A DNA stretch of 64,000 nt from Rhodobacter sp. (GTDB taxonomy: Bacteria; Pseudomonadota; Alphaproteobacteria; Rhodobacterales; Rhodobacteraceae): assembly GCA_020251025.1 (NCBI GenBank), contig JADCDI010000001.1:121038-185037 (forward strand), in the 5' to 3' direction. A program made the translations under genes and the position numbers. Within the stretch, counting starts at the first letter, position 1. Each line of letters starts with the position of its first letter. Of this stretch, positions 18,232 to 26,645 are shown piece after piece. The notes beneath the pieces are model-generated. The model was given only the letters and a program-made list of their open reading frames with translations, had not been told where the DNA came from and searched no databases.

Positions 18232-19370
18232 GGGTGACGGGCGACTGGCTGACGCGGCCACAGACACAGGCCGTCTGCGCCCTGCTGACCGACGCGGGGT
18301 ATCGGGCCCTGCTGGTGGGTGGCTGCGTGCGGAATGCGCTTTTGGGCGAAGCGGTGGCGGATGTCGATATTGCAACGGATGCCGAACCGGAAACTGTCCT
18401 GCGCTGTGCCGAAGGCGCCGGTCTCAGGGCTGTTCCCACAGGTATCGCGCATGGCACGGTCACGGTTGTTGCCGATGGCATTCCCCATGAGGTGACAACC
18501 TTCCGCCAGGATGTCGAAACCCACGGCCGTCATGCGACAGTCGCCTATTCCACCCGTGTGGAAGAGGATGCAGCGCGGCGGGACTTCACCATGAATGCGC
18601 TTTATGCGACCCCGGATGGCACGGTCATCGATCCGCTGAACGCCCTGCCCGATCTGGTGGCGCGCCGCCTGCGTTTTGTCGGCGATGCCGGGGCGCGCAT
18701 CACCGAGGATTATCTTCGCATCCTGCGATTTTTCCGCTTTCACGCCTGGTACGGCGATCCGCATGCTGGGCTTGACGCCGAAGCGCTGGCGGCCTGTGCC
18801 GCCCATTCCGCAGGGCTGGACAGGCTGTCGCGCGAAAGGGTGGGTGCGGAAACCCGAAAGCTGCTGTCGGCGCGCGATCCGGCCCCGGCGGTTGCGGCCA
18901 TGGCGCAGGCGGGGCTTCTGGGGCACGTGCTGCCGGGTGCCGATGCCCGGGCGCTGCCGGTTCTCGTGCATCTGGAGGCGGGCCGCAGACCTGACTGGCT
19001 GCGGCGTCTTGCGGTGCTGGGCGGAAAGGGTGCGGCGGAACGCCTGCGCCTCAGCCGGGCCGAGTCAAAAGCCCTGAACAGTCTGCGCGCCGGCCTTTCT
19101 TCGAACGATCCGCCCGCAACCCTTGGCTACCGCTACGGGCCGGACATGGCTGCAAATGTGGTTCTTGCGCGGGCCGCCCTGCTGGAAACACCGCCTGCGC
19201 CCGGTTGGGACAAGGACATTGCCCAAGGGGCCGCAGCGCGGTTTCCGGTCAGCGCCGCAGATCTGATGCCGCAGCTTTCCGGCGCGGCACTGGGCGAAAA
19301 GCTTGCCGCGCTGGAGGCGCGCTGGATCGCATCCGGCTTCCGGCTGCGCCGCGAAGACCTGCTGCGCTGA
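18228..19370 (+). CDS. CCA tRNA nucleotidyltransferase / poly(A) polymerase family
   Basis: 380 residues starting at the ATG of an ATGA overlap with the Nudix gene. The nucleotidyltransferase core shows LLVGGCVRNALLG and the metal-binding DVDIATD. The ERxxRxxD-like region follows, with RRDFTMNALY and RILRFFRFHA. The enzyme adds or repairs the 3'-CCA of tRNAs; a poly(A) polymerase role cannot be excluded from motifs alone. It is embedded in the hslO-Nudix-cca-ABC-ABC-methyltransferase string. Confidence 0.92.
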   Translation: MRVTGDWLTRPQTQAVCALLTDAGYRALLVGGCVRNALLGEAVADVDIATDAEPETVLRCAEGAGLRAVPTGIAHGTVTVVADGIPHEVTTFRQDVETHGRHATVAYSTRVEEDAARRDFTMNALYATPDGTVIDPLNALPDLVARRLRFVGDAGARITEDYLRILRFFRFHAWYGDPHAGLDAEALAACAAHSAGLDRLSRERVGAETRKLLSARDPAPAVAAMAQAGLLGHVLPGADARALPVLVHLEAGRRPDWLRRLAVLGGKGAAERLRLSRAESKALNSLRAGLSSNDPPATLGYRYGPDMAANVVLARAALLETPPAPGWDKDIAQGAAARFPVSAADLMPQLSGAALGEKLAALEARWIASGFRLRREDLLR

Positions 19371-19438
19371 TCTCCGGCAGTTTTCATTTCTGCGGATTGG
19401 CGCTATACCCGCCGGACACCGCTGAGAGGCTTCCCCCT

Positions 19439-21283
19439 TTGTTCCGTTTTTTCGAGGGCCTCGTCGATCCCTACCTCGACTACGAGGAGGCCGACACGCC
19501 GCCCCGGCGGCTTTGGCCATTTCTTGCCCAGTTCTGCCGCCCCTTCCGGGCGGTTTTTGCCGTTACGGGGATGCTGTCCGTCATCGTCGCCGCCAGCGAC
19601 GTTGCCCTGATCTGGTATGTGGGCCGCCTGGTCGATCTGCTGGGGCAGGATGCGCCCGCAGCCGTCTGGGCGGCCTACGGCACCGAAATCATCCTTGTGG
19701 CGCTGGCGGTGCTGGTGCTGCGGCCGGTGGTTGCGGTGATCGATGTGGCGCTTCTGCACAACACCATCCTGCCGAACTTTGGCACGATGATCCGCTGGCG
19801 GGCGCACCGCCATGTGCTGCGTCAGCCGGTCGGCTGGTTTGAAGGCGATTTTGCCGGACGCATCGCCAACCGCATCATGCAGACGCCGCCCGCCGCCGGT
19901 GATGCGGTGTTCCAGACCTTTGATGCTGTGGCCTTTGCCGTCGTCACCTTCATTGGCGCGGCCATCATGCTGGCCGAGGCGGACGCGCGCCTGATGCTGC
20001 CGCTGCTGGTCTGGTTTACGCTTTATGCGGCCCTTGTGCGCTGGACCCTGCGGCGGGCCGGCCCGGCATCCAAGGCGTCATCGGATGCGCGCTCGGCGGT
20101 GACGGGCCGCGTTGTCGATGCCTATGCCAACATCCATTCGGTCAAGCTTTTCGCCCATCACGACAAAGAGGTGGCCTACGCCAAAGAGGCGATTGAACAT
20201 GCGCGGTCCACCTTCATGTCCGAAATGCGGATCGTGACGAAGATGGATCTGGCGCTGTCGCTTCTGAACGCGGCGCTGATCGTTTCTGTCACCGGCTGGG
20301 CGATTGTCCTTTGGTACAACGGGCAGGCATCGGTCGGCACGGTTGCGGCAACCTGCGCGCTGGTGCTGCGGCTGAACAGCATGACATATTGGATCATGTG
20401 GGCAACCACCTCACTGGTGCAGGCGCTGGGGGTTGTGGCCGAGGGGATGGAAACCATCGCACAGCCCATTGCCCTGGTGGACCGGCCCGGTGCCCCGCCG
20501 CTGGCGTTCGGTGCCGGGCGGATCGAGCTGCGCAACGTCGCGCACCATTACGGGCGCGGCTTTGGCGGGCTTCGGGGCGTCAGCCTTGTCATTGCGCCTG
20601 GCGAGAAGATCGGGCTGATCGGCCGGTCGGGCGCGGGCAAGTCGACGCTGGTCAAGCTGATGCTGCGCTTTTACGATACCGAAGGCGGGCAGATCCTGAT
20701 CGATGGTCAGGACATCGCGCGCGTCACGCAGGAAAGTCTGCGCCGCCAGATCGGCATGGTCCAGCAGGATTCGTCGCTTCTGCACCGGTCGGTGCGCGAC
20801 AACATCCTGTACGGTCGCCCCGAAGCATCGGAGGCCGAAATGATCGCAGCCGCCCGGCGCGCCGAGGCGCATGATTTCATCCTGACACTGGAAGACCCGG
20901 AAGGACGGACGGGCTATGACGCCCATGTCGGCGAACGCGGCGTCAAGCTGTCGGGCGGGCAGCGGCAGCGCGTGGCGCTGGCCCGCGTCATCCTGAAAGA
21001 CGCGCCGATCCTGATCCTGGACGAGGCCACCAGTGCCTTGGACAGCGAGGTTGAGGCCGCCATCCAGGATACGCTTTACGGCGTGATGAAGGGCAAGACC
21101 GTAATCGCCATTGCCCACCGCCTGTCCACCATCGCCGCAATGGACCGCATCATCGTTCTGGAAGACGGCCGCATCGAGGAACAGGGAAGCCACGCAGAGC
21201 TTCTGGCGAAGAACGGGCTTTACGCCCGCTTCTGGGCGCGCCAGTCCGGCGGGTTCATCGGCGTCGAGGACGCCGCGGAATGA
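19439..21283 (+). CDS. ABC exporter half-transporter 1 (TMD-NBD)
   Basis: Reading from a TTG at 19439 (LFRFFEGLVDPY) gives 614 residues, almost the same as its neighbour. The 692-residue track ORF extends into cca. GAGAGG lies about 9 bases before the TTG. A six-helix membrane domain (residues about 30-320) precedes an ATPase with Walker A GRSGAGKST, signature LSGGQRQR and Walker B ILILDEATSALD. All catalytic motifs look intact. It is an MsbA/ATM-like exporter; the substrate is unknown. The stop overlaps the start of the second ABC gene, suggesting a heterodimer. Confidence 0.88.
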   Translation: MFRFFEGLVDPYLDYEEADTPPRRLWPFLAQFCRPFRAVFAVTGMLSVIVAASDVALIWYVGRLVDLLGQDAPAAVWAAYGTEIILVALAVLVLRPVVAVIDVALLHNTILPNFGTMIRWRAHRHVLRQPVGWFEGDFAGRIANRIMQTPPAAGDAVFQTFDAVAFAVVTFIGAAIMLAEADARLMLPLLVWFTLYAALVRWTLRRAGPASKASSDARSAVTGRVVDAYANIHSVKLFAHHDKEVAYAKEAIEHARSTFMSEMRIVTKMDLALSLLNAALIVSVTGWAIVLWYNGQASVGTVAATCALVLRLNSMTYWIMWATTSLVQALGVVAEGMETIAQPIALVDRPGAPPLAFGAGRIELRNVAHHYGRGFGGLRGVSLVIAPGEKIGLIGRSGAGKSTLVKLMLRFYDTEGGQILIDGQDIARVTQESLRRQIGMVQQDSSLLHRSVRDNILYGRPEASEAEMIAAARRAEAHDFILTLEDPEGRTGYDAHVGERGVKLSGGQRQRVALARVILKDAPILILDEATSALDSEVEAAIQDTLYGVMKGKTVIAIAHRLSTIAAMDRIIVLEDGRIEEQGSHAELLAKNGLYARFWARQSGGFIGVEDAAE

Positions 21284-23130
21284 GTGTGCTGATCAGGCTG
21301 GGCGGTTTGATCCGCCCTTTCGAACCGGCCGAAGGTGCCCCGCCGCAACGGCTGTCCGCCTTTTTCCGCTGGTGCCTGTCCGGGGCCTGGCCGATGCTTT
21401 TCCTTGCCGCCGCCATCTCGGCCGTGGCCGGTGCGACCGAAGTGGTGTCGGCGCTGATCCTGGGCCGGGTTGTCGATGCGGCGGCAGACAGCGGGCCGAC
21501 CCGCTTCTTTGCCGATCATTTCACCCTGCTCCTGGCCTTTCTTGTCTTCTACCTGGTGCTTCGCCCCCTGTCCTTTGGCATCTCGGCTGCGTCGAATGCA
21601 ATCATCGTCGGGCCGAATGTGATGCCCCTGGTCCTGAGCCGCCTGCACCGCTGGACCTTGGGACAGGCCGTCACCTTCTTTGACAATGATTTTGCCGGAC
21701 GCATCGCGCAGAAACAGATGCAGGCTGCCCGCGCCGTGACCGATGTGGTGACGGAAATGATCAACACGGTGGCCTTTGCGCTGGCATCGATCATCGGGTC
21801 GGTGATCTATCTGCTGGTCATCGACATCCGGATTGCGGGCGCGCTTGCGGTCTGGCTGGTTGCCTATGTCGGGCTGATCCTTTATTTCCTGCCCCGGGTG
21901 CGCGAAAACTCGGCGGCCCGGGCGGCGTCGCGCGCCATGGTGTCGGGGCAGGTCGTGGATACGATCACCAACATCAAAACCGTCAAGCTGTTCGCCCATG
22001 CCGCCTTTGAGGACCGCGTGGCGCTGAAGGCGATGGATGTCTTCCGCGACCGCTCGCTGGAATTCGGCGTCATCTCCACTTGGTTCCGCTATGCGCTGAT
22101 GACGCTGGCCGGGGTTCTGCCGGTGCTGCTGATCGGGGGGGCGCTGCTGTTGTGGCAGCAGGGCGGTGCCAGCGTGGGCGATATTGCGGCGGCGGGCGCG
22201 ATTGCCATGCGGATCGCGCAGATGACCGGCTGGGTCAGCTTTACCCTGATTTCCATCTATACCAGCGTGGGCGAGGTTGAAGACGGCATGCGCACCCTGG
22301 CGGTGCCCCATACGCTGGCGGATGCGCCCGATGCCGTGCAGTTGCCGCGCATCACCGGGCGCATCGACTTCGATAATGCCTCTTTCGCCTATGGCCGCCG
22401 GCGCGGCGGGATCAAGGATGTTACCCTGTCGATTGCGGCGGGCGAGAAGATTGGCATCGTCGGGGCATCAGGTGCCGGAAAATCATCGCTCGTGTCGCTG
22501 CTTTTGCGGCTTTATGATACCGAAACGGGCCGCATTCTGGTCGAAGGTCTGGATGTGCGCGACATCACGCAGGAAAGCCTGCGGCGGCAGATCGGCATGG
22601 TCACGCAGGAAACCGCGATGTTCAACCGTTCTGCCCGCGACAATATCCTGTACGGACGCCCCGACGCGACAGAGGCAGAGCTGATTGCGGCGGCAAAGGC
22701 CGCCGAGGCGCATGATTTCATTCTGCAAATGGTCGATCACAACGGGCGCAAGGGGTATGACGCCCATCTGGGCGAACGTGGCGTCAAGCTGTCGGGCGGT
22801 CAGCGCCAGCGCATCGCCCTGGCCCGCGCCTTTCTGAAGGATGCGCCCATCCTTGTGCTGGATGAAGCGACAAGTGCGCTGGATTCCGAAGTCGAGGCCA
22901 GCATCCAGCTTGCGCTGGGCCGCGTGATGCAAGGCAAGACGGTGCTTGCCATTGCCCATCGCCTGTCCACCATCTCTGCGATGGACCGCATCATCGTCAT
23001 GGATGACGGGCGCATCGTTGAAGAAGGCACGCATGAGGAGCTGCTGGCAAGCGGCGGTCTTTATGCGCGCTACTGGAACCGCCAGTCCGGCGGCTTCATC
23101 GGTGTGGACGACAGGGAAGCAGCCGAGTGA
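21280..23130 (+). CDS. ABC exporter half-transporter 2 (TMD-NBD)
   Basis: 616 residues, ATGA-coupled to transporter 1. Walker A is GASGAGKSS, signature LSGGQRQR, Walker B ILVLDEATSALD. The two halves share their domain plan and a near-identical end (RQSGGFIGV-D), so they probably arose by tandem duplication. Unlike many heterodimeric exporters, neither carries an obviously degenerate ATP site. Its stop overlaps a GTG start of the downstream RNA methyltransferase. The substrate is not predictable. Confidence 0.92.
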   Translation: MSVLIRLGGLIRPFEPAEGAPPQRLSAFFRWCLSGAWPMLFLAAAISAVAGATEVVSALILGRVVDAAADSGPTRFFADHFTLLLAFLVFYLVLRPLSFGISAASNAIIVGPNVMPLVLSRLHRWTLGQAVTFFDNDFAGRIAQKQMQAARAVTDVVTEMINTVAFALASIIGSVIYLLVIDIRIAGALAVWLVAYVGLILYFLPRVRENSAARAASRAMVSGQVVDTITNIKTVKLFAHAAFEDRVALKAMDVFRDRSLEFGVISTWFRYALMTLAGVLPVLLIGGALLLWQQGGASVGDIAAAGAIAMRIAQMTGWVSFTLISIYTSVGEVEDGMRTLAVPHTLADAPDAVQLPRITGRIDFDNASFAYGRRRGGIKDVTLSIAAGEKIGIVGASGAGKSSLVSLLLRLYDTETGRILVEGLDVRDITQESLRRQIGMVTQETAMFNRSARDNILYGRPDATEAELIAAAKAAEAHDFILQMVDHNGRKGYDAHLGERGVKLSGGQRQRIALARAFLKDAPILVLDEATSALDSEVEASIQLALGRVMQGKTVLAIAHRLSTISAMDRIIVMDDGRIVEEGTHEELLASGGLYARYWNRQSGGFIGVDDREAAE

Positions 23131-24356
23131 TCCTGACCATTGACCGGCTTGGCCACCGCGGCGACGGCATCGCGCAGGGACCGGACGGTCAGCTTCTTGT
23201 GCCGCAGGTGCTTCCCGGTGAGGTTGTCGAAGGCGATCCGGCGGGCGGCCGTCTGGTGAACATCCGGATTTTGACACCGTCGGCACAGCGCATCCGCCCG
23301 CCTTGCCGCCATGCCCGCACCTGCGGCGGCTGTCTGATGCAGCATGCGTCGGACCCGTTTGTGGCGGACTGGAAACAGGGCATCGTCAAGGGGGCCCTCG
23401 CCGGTCAGGGGCTGGATGCGCCGCTTCGCCCCATCGCCACATCGCCCCCCCGTTCGCGTCGGCGCGCAACGCTGGCCGCGCGCCGCACCAGGGGGGGCGC
23501 GCTGATCGGGTTTCACGCGCGGGCGTCGCAAACCCTGGTGGCCATTGCGGAGTGTCAGTTGCTGCATCCGGCCCTTCTGGCTGCCTTGCCGGCGCTGGAG
23601 GCGCTGGTTGTTGCCGGCGGGTCGCGCAGTGCCGAACTGTCGCTGACCGTCACGCACAGCCTGGGCGGCCCCGATATTGCGGTTACGGGCGGCAAGCCGC
23701 CGGACGCCGGTTTGCGCCTGGCACTGGCGCGCGTGGCGGAAACCTTCGATATCGCCCGGCTGACCTGGGATGCCGAGCCGGTCGCGCTGCGCAGGATGCC
23801 CCTTCAGCGCTTTGGCAAGGCCCTTGTCGCGCCGCCACCCGGCGCCTTTCTGCAGGCCACGGCCGAGGGTGAGGCCGCCTTGCTGGCCGCGGTGACAGAG
23901 GCCATCGGCCCCGCGCGCCGCGTGGTGGACCTGTTCGCCGGTTGCGGCACCTTCAGCCTGCCGCTTGTCGACCTTGCCGAGGTTCATGCGGTGGAAAGCA
24001 ATGCCGCGATGCTTGCGGCCCTGGACCGGGGCTGGCGTCAGGCGCAAGGGCTGCATCGCGTGACAACAGAAACCCGCGACCTGTTCCGGCGTCCGCTGGA
24101 ACCTGACGAGTTCAAGGGGTTTGATGCCGTGGTCATCGACCCGCCGCGCGCCGGGGCCGAAGCACAGGCGGCAACGCTGGCCCGGTCGCGCGTTCCGGTG
24201 ATTGCGTTCCTGTCCTGCAACCCGGTCACCTTTGCACGCGACGCGCGCGTCCTGAAAGAGGCGGGCTATGGGCTGGACTGGGTGCAGGTCGTGGACCAGT
24301 TCCGCTGGGCCGCGCATGTCGAACTTGTGGCCCGGTTCAGCCTGAGCCGCCGCTGA
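23127..24356 (+). CDS. TrmA/RlmD-family class I SAM-dependent RNA (uracil-C5) methyltransferase
   Basis: 409 residues starting with GTG overlapping the upstream stop. An N-terminal TRAM-like domain (ILTIDRLGHRGDGIAQG) precedes an iron-sulfur cysteine set CRHARTCGGC with a later AECQLL cysteine. The SAM fold carries DLFAGCGTFSLPL and the catalytic cysteine is in FLSCNPVTFARD. Members methylate U1939 of 23S rRNA or U54 of tRNA. Position-specific identity cannot be decided here, so no symbol is given. It ends the coupled operon that starts at hslO. Confidence 0.9.
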   Translation: MILTIDRLGHRGDGIAQGPDGQLLVPQVLPGEVVEGDPAGGRLVNIRILTPSAQRIRPPCRHARTCGGCLMQHASDPFVADWKQGIVKGALAGQGLDAPLRPIATSPPRSRRRATLAARRTRGGALIGFHARASQTLVAIAECQLLHPALLAALPALEALVVAGGSRSAELSLTVTHSLGGPDIAVTGGKPPDAGLRLALARVAETFDIARLTWDAEPVALRRMPLQRFGKALVAPPPGAFLQATAEGEAALLAAVTEAIGPARRVVDLFAGCGTFSLPLVDLAEVHAVESNAAMLAALDRGWRQAQGLHRVTTETRDLFRRPLEPDEFKGFDAVVIDPPRAGAEAQAATLARSRVPVIAFLSCNPVTFARDARVLKEAGYGLDWVQVVDQFRWAAHVELVARFSLSRR

Positions 24357-24454
24357 CGGCCCCGCTCACGAAAGCGTGAGTCATCGCGTCTTTGCGCAGC
24401 GGGCCGCGTGCTGTATCGATTTTCAAAAAAACAAAGCGGGCAGAAACAGGAACC

Positions 24455-24946
24455 ATGTGGGTATTACGCGTTGTTGTGATTGTGGCCCTGGCCTTCGGGC
24501 TGTCGGCCTGCAGCTCCAAGTTCAAGACCTACAACGGTCCGGAAGTGACGCGGGTCGAGGTGCACAAGAGCGATCGGAAGATGTACCTTCTGCACAATGC
24601 CGAGGTGCTGAAGGATTACGACATTTCGCTGGGATTTCAGCCGCGCGGCCACAAGAAGTTCGAGGGCGACGGCAAAACCCCGGAAGGGGCCTATGTCATC
24701 ACCCATCGCAACCCGCGCAGCAGCTATCATCTGTCCCTGAAAATCTCTTACCCGAACCAGACAGATCGCGCCTATGCCTCGACAAAGGGCAAGAGCCCCG
24801 GCGGCGACATCTTCATTCACGGCTTTACCGGCACCAGGGGCAATCTTGGGGACTGGACCGCAGGCTGTATCGCGGTGCGCAACCACGAGATGGAAGATAT
24901 CTATGCGATGGTGCGCCCCGGGACACCGATCGTGATCTTTCCCTGA
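24455..24946 (+). CDS. YkuD-fold lipoprotein, YafK/DpaA-like
   Basis: 163 residues from the ATG at 24455 (ACAGGA upstream); the ORF track starts 21 codons early. A lipoprotein signal with lipobox LSAC ends near residue 19. The catalytic YkuD motif is HGFTGTRGNLGDWTAGCIAV: His and Cys are present and the S-x-G-C position reads T-A-G-C. The D-W-T-x-G-C-I-A-V form is that of the E. coli YafK (DpaA) group, which cuts Braun lipoprotein from peptidoglycan instead of forming cross-links. Function by homology only. Confidence 0.85.
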   Translation: MWVLRVVVIVALAFGLSACSSKFKTYNGPEVTRVEVHKSDRKMYLLHNAEVLKDYDISLGFQPRGHKKFEGDGKTPEGAYVITHRNPRSSYHLSLKISYPNQTDRAYASTKGKSPGGDIFIHGFTGTRGNLGDWTAGCIAVRNHEMEDIYAMVRPGTPIVIFP

Positions 24947-24949
24947 CAG

Positions 24950-25480
24950 TCACCGGATCGGGGTCAGCATCGCCGCCGTCGCCGGATAGGCCGCCGAGGT
25001 GCCTGTGACCATGGTCCACCAGATCTTGCCGCTTGGTTCCTGAAAGAAGGAAAATCCCATCTCGGTCGCCTGCGGGTCCATGATCACACGACGGGTTTCG
25101 GGATTCTCCATCCAGTCCGACAGGGTTTCGAGTTCGCTCTGGTAGGTTTCCGAAATCAGCTCTCCCCGCATCTTTCCGGAATATCCCACGCGCCGGACGC
25201 GGTCGATCGGCGATGATCCGTCTGATCCGAAATGCCAGGGGCGGTTCTGGACCGCCATGTCGCGTGAATGCGTGGCGGCGGCAGCGTTAAGCTGGGCGTT
25301 CAGCTCCAGGGGTTGCAGACCCCTGGCACCGCGCAGGGTGTTGACCGAATCAAGTGCCCTGAACTGGATCTCGCCGATGTCGCCGGCCGTTATGGCACCG
25401 CCGCCGGTCGACAGGCCGGTTCCCGCGCAGGCGGTCAGGACAAGCGAAGCACACAGCAGCACAGCGGACAGAGATTTCAT
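24950..25480 (-). CDS. CAP (SCP/PR1-like) domain lipoprotein
   Basis: 176 residues. The signal ends in lipobox LTAC (Cys at about 18). The CAP core shows LNTAxxxHSRDMA-type helices (LNAAAATHSRDMAVQNRPWHFGSDGSSPIDRVRRVGY) and the later E-x-I-S-E-T/W-M-xx-P pattern (ELISETYQ...WMENPETRRVIMD). The first metal-site His (HSRDM) and a second one (WHFG) are present. Bacterial CAP proteins are mostly of unknown role in the envelope. It is convergent with the YafK-like gene at 3 bp and divergent from the next YkuD gene. Confidence 0.85.
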   Translation of the reverse strand: MKSLSAVLLCASLVLTACAGTGLSTGGGAITAGDIGEIQFRALDSVNTLRGARGLQPLELNAQLNAAAATHSRDMAVQNRPWHFGSDGSSPIDRVRRVGYSGKMRGELISETYQSELETLSDWMENPETRRVIMDPQATEMGFSFFQEPSGKIWWTMVTGTSAAYPATAAMLTPIR

Positions 25481-25636
25481 TTCATCTTACCCCAAGGACG
25501 ACAGCCGCGTGCTTATCGAAACCCGATGAAAGGTTCAAACCCATCTCTGCGCCGGTCAATGACGTGGCCTTGATTTGCAGTGCGGTGCTTTGCATTGTAA
25601 ATGCGCCGCCAAGAAGAAGAAAAGGAGTTGTGCAAG

Positions 25637-26239
25637 ATGAGCGCAGACCAACCCGTTCAGGCAGGACGGCGCGCCTTTCTGGGCGCGGGTGCCGCAGTTC
25701 TGGCCGGTCTGGCCGCCCCTGCCTGGGCGCTGCAGGATGCGCCCGAGGCTGATGCGGCGCTGGGCAGTACCAACCGCAGCAACGTCTCTGCTTTCCGTGC
25801 CTTTGACTGGCAGGATTACTTTGCCAATACGCGCAATGGCGTGATCCTGTGCGATACCAAATCGCGCGCCCTGCATTTCTGGTCGGAAGACCAGACGATC
25901 TACAAGCTTTATCCCACATCTGTTCCGCTGACGGATGACCTGACGCGGCTGGGCAAGACGGAAGTGGTCCAGAAAGTTGAAAATCCGACCTGGCGGCCAA
26001 CGCCATCGATGTTGAAGCGTAACCCCGAATGGCCGGCCGTTGTCGAAGGGGGTGCCCCGGACAATCCGCTTGGTGTGCGTGCGCTGTATCTTTCGTGGCC
26101 CGCCTACCGCATTCATGGCACCCATGACACACGCAAGATCGGCCGCCGGTCGTCCAGCGGCTGCATTGGCCTTTACAATGAACACATCCTTGAATTGTTT
26201 GGTTTGGCGCAGGTCGGAACACAGGTGTTGCTAATTTGA
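25637..26239 (+). CDS. L,D-transpeptidase (YkuD) with Tat signal
   Basis: 200 residues from the ATG at 25637, preceded by AAAGGAG. The N-terminus has a twin-arginine signal (GRRAFLGAGAAVLAGLAAPAWA). The catalytic motif is IHGTHDTRKIGRRSSSGCIGLYN, the canonical H-x(14-17)-S-S-G-C of ErfK/YbiS/YcfS/YnhG-type transpeptidases that make 3-3 peptidoglycan cross-links or attach proteins to peptidoglycan. This family is repeatedly Tat-exported in Rhodobacterales. It stands apart from the YafK-like gene 0.7 kb upstream. Confidence 0.93.
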   Translation: MSADQPVQAGRRAFLGAGAAVLAGLAAPAWALQDAPEADAALGSTNRSNVSAFRAFDWQDYFANTRNGVILCDTKSRALHFWSEDQTIYKLYPTSVPLTDDLTRLGKTEVVQKVENPTWRPTPSMLKRNPEWPAVVEGGAPDNPLGVRALYLSWPAYRIHGTHDTRKIGRRSSSGCIGLYNEHILELFGLAQVGTQVLLI

Positions 26240-26387
26240 CGACACGCGCCACAAGCAAGCGCAGTTGCAGCGAAGTCACGTTGCAATCGATGGCCCAAGC
26301 TGCTTATGAAAGGGTCACGAGGTACAGCTTGGGTGCGCGCCGCCGTCCTCTGAAACATTCGGTGGGGCGCAATATCTGGAGGTTAAC

Positions 26388-26567
26388 ATGAAGAAACTTG
26401 TTCTCGCCGCTGCCCTGACGGGCGCTGCTTCTACCGCATTCGCCGGTGGTATGGCCGAGCCTGTGATGGAACCCGTAGTCGTTGAAGAGCAGACCTCTTC
26501 TTCGGCTGCCGGCATCGTTGTTCCGATCCTGCTGCTGCTGCTGATCGCGGCCGCGTCTTCGAACTGA
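26388..26567 (+). CDS. Small secreted/membrane-anchored protein (59 aa), not in ORF track
   Basis: 59 residues, just below the track's cut-off, with a strong TGGAGG site 6 bases before ATG and its own intrinsic terminator 24 bases after the stop. A signal peptide (MKKLVLAAALTGAASTAFA) is followed by an acidic Pro/Val/Glu linker (MAEPVMEPVVVEE), a Ser-rich turn and a C-terminal hydrophobic helix (IVVPILLLLLIAAASSN). It probably matures to a 40-residue peptide held in the inner membrane by its C-terminus. Function unknown. The signals imply abundant expression. Confidence 0.8.
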   Translation: MKKLVLAAALTGAASTAFAGGMAEPVMEPVVVEEQTSSSAAGIVVPILLLLLIAAASSN

Positions 26568-26590
26568 TCCGCCGGACAGATCATGGAAAA

Positions 26591-26619
26591 GGCGGCGGGT
26601 GAAACCCGCCGTCTTTTTT
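26591..26619 (+). terminator. Intrinsic terminator after the 59-aa gene
   Basis: CGGCGGGT-GAA-ACCCGCCG forms an 8-bp perfect stem (extended by flanking G/C) followed by TTTTTT and another T-run. It ends the small gene and, read from the other strand, sits just after hemH. Confidence 0.9.
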
Positions 26620-26645
26620 GTTTTTTTCAGCGCGGCGGTGCCCGA

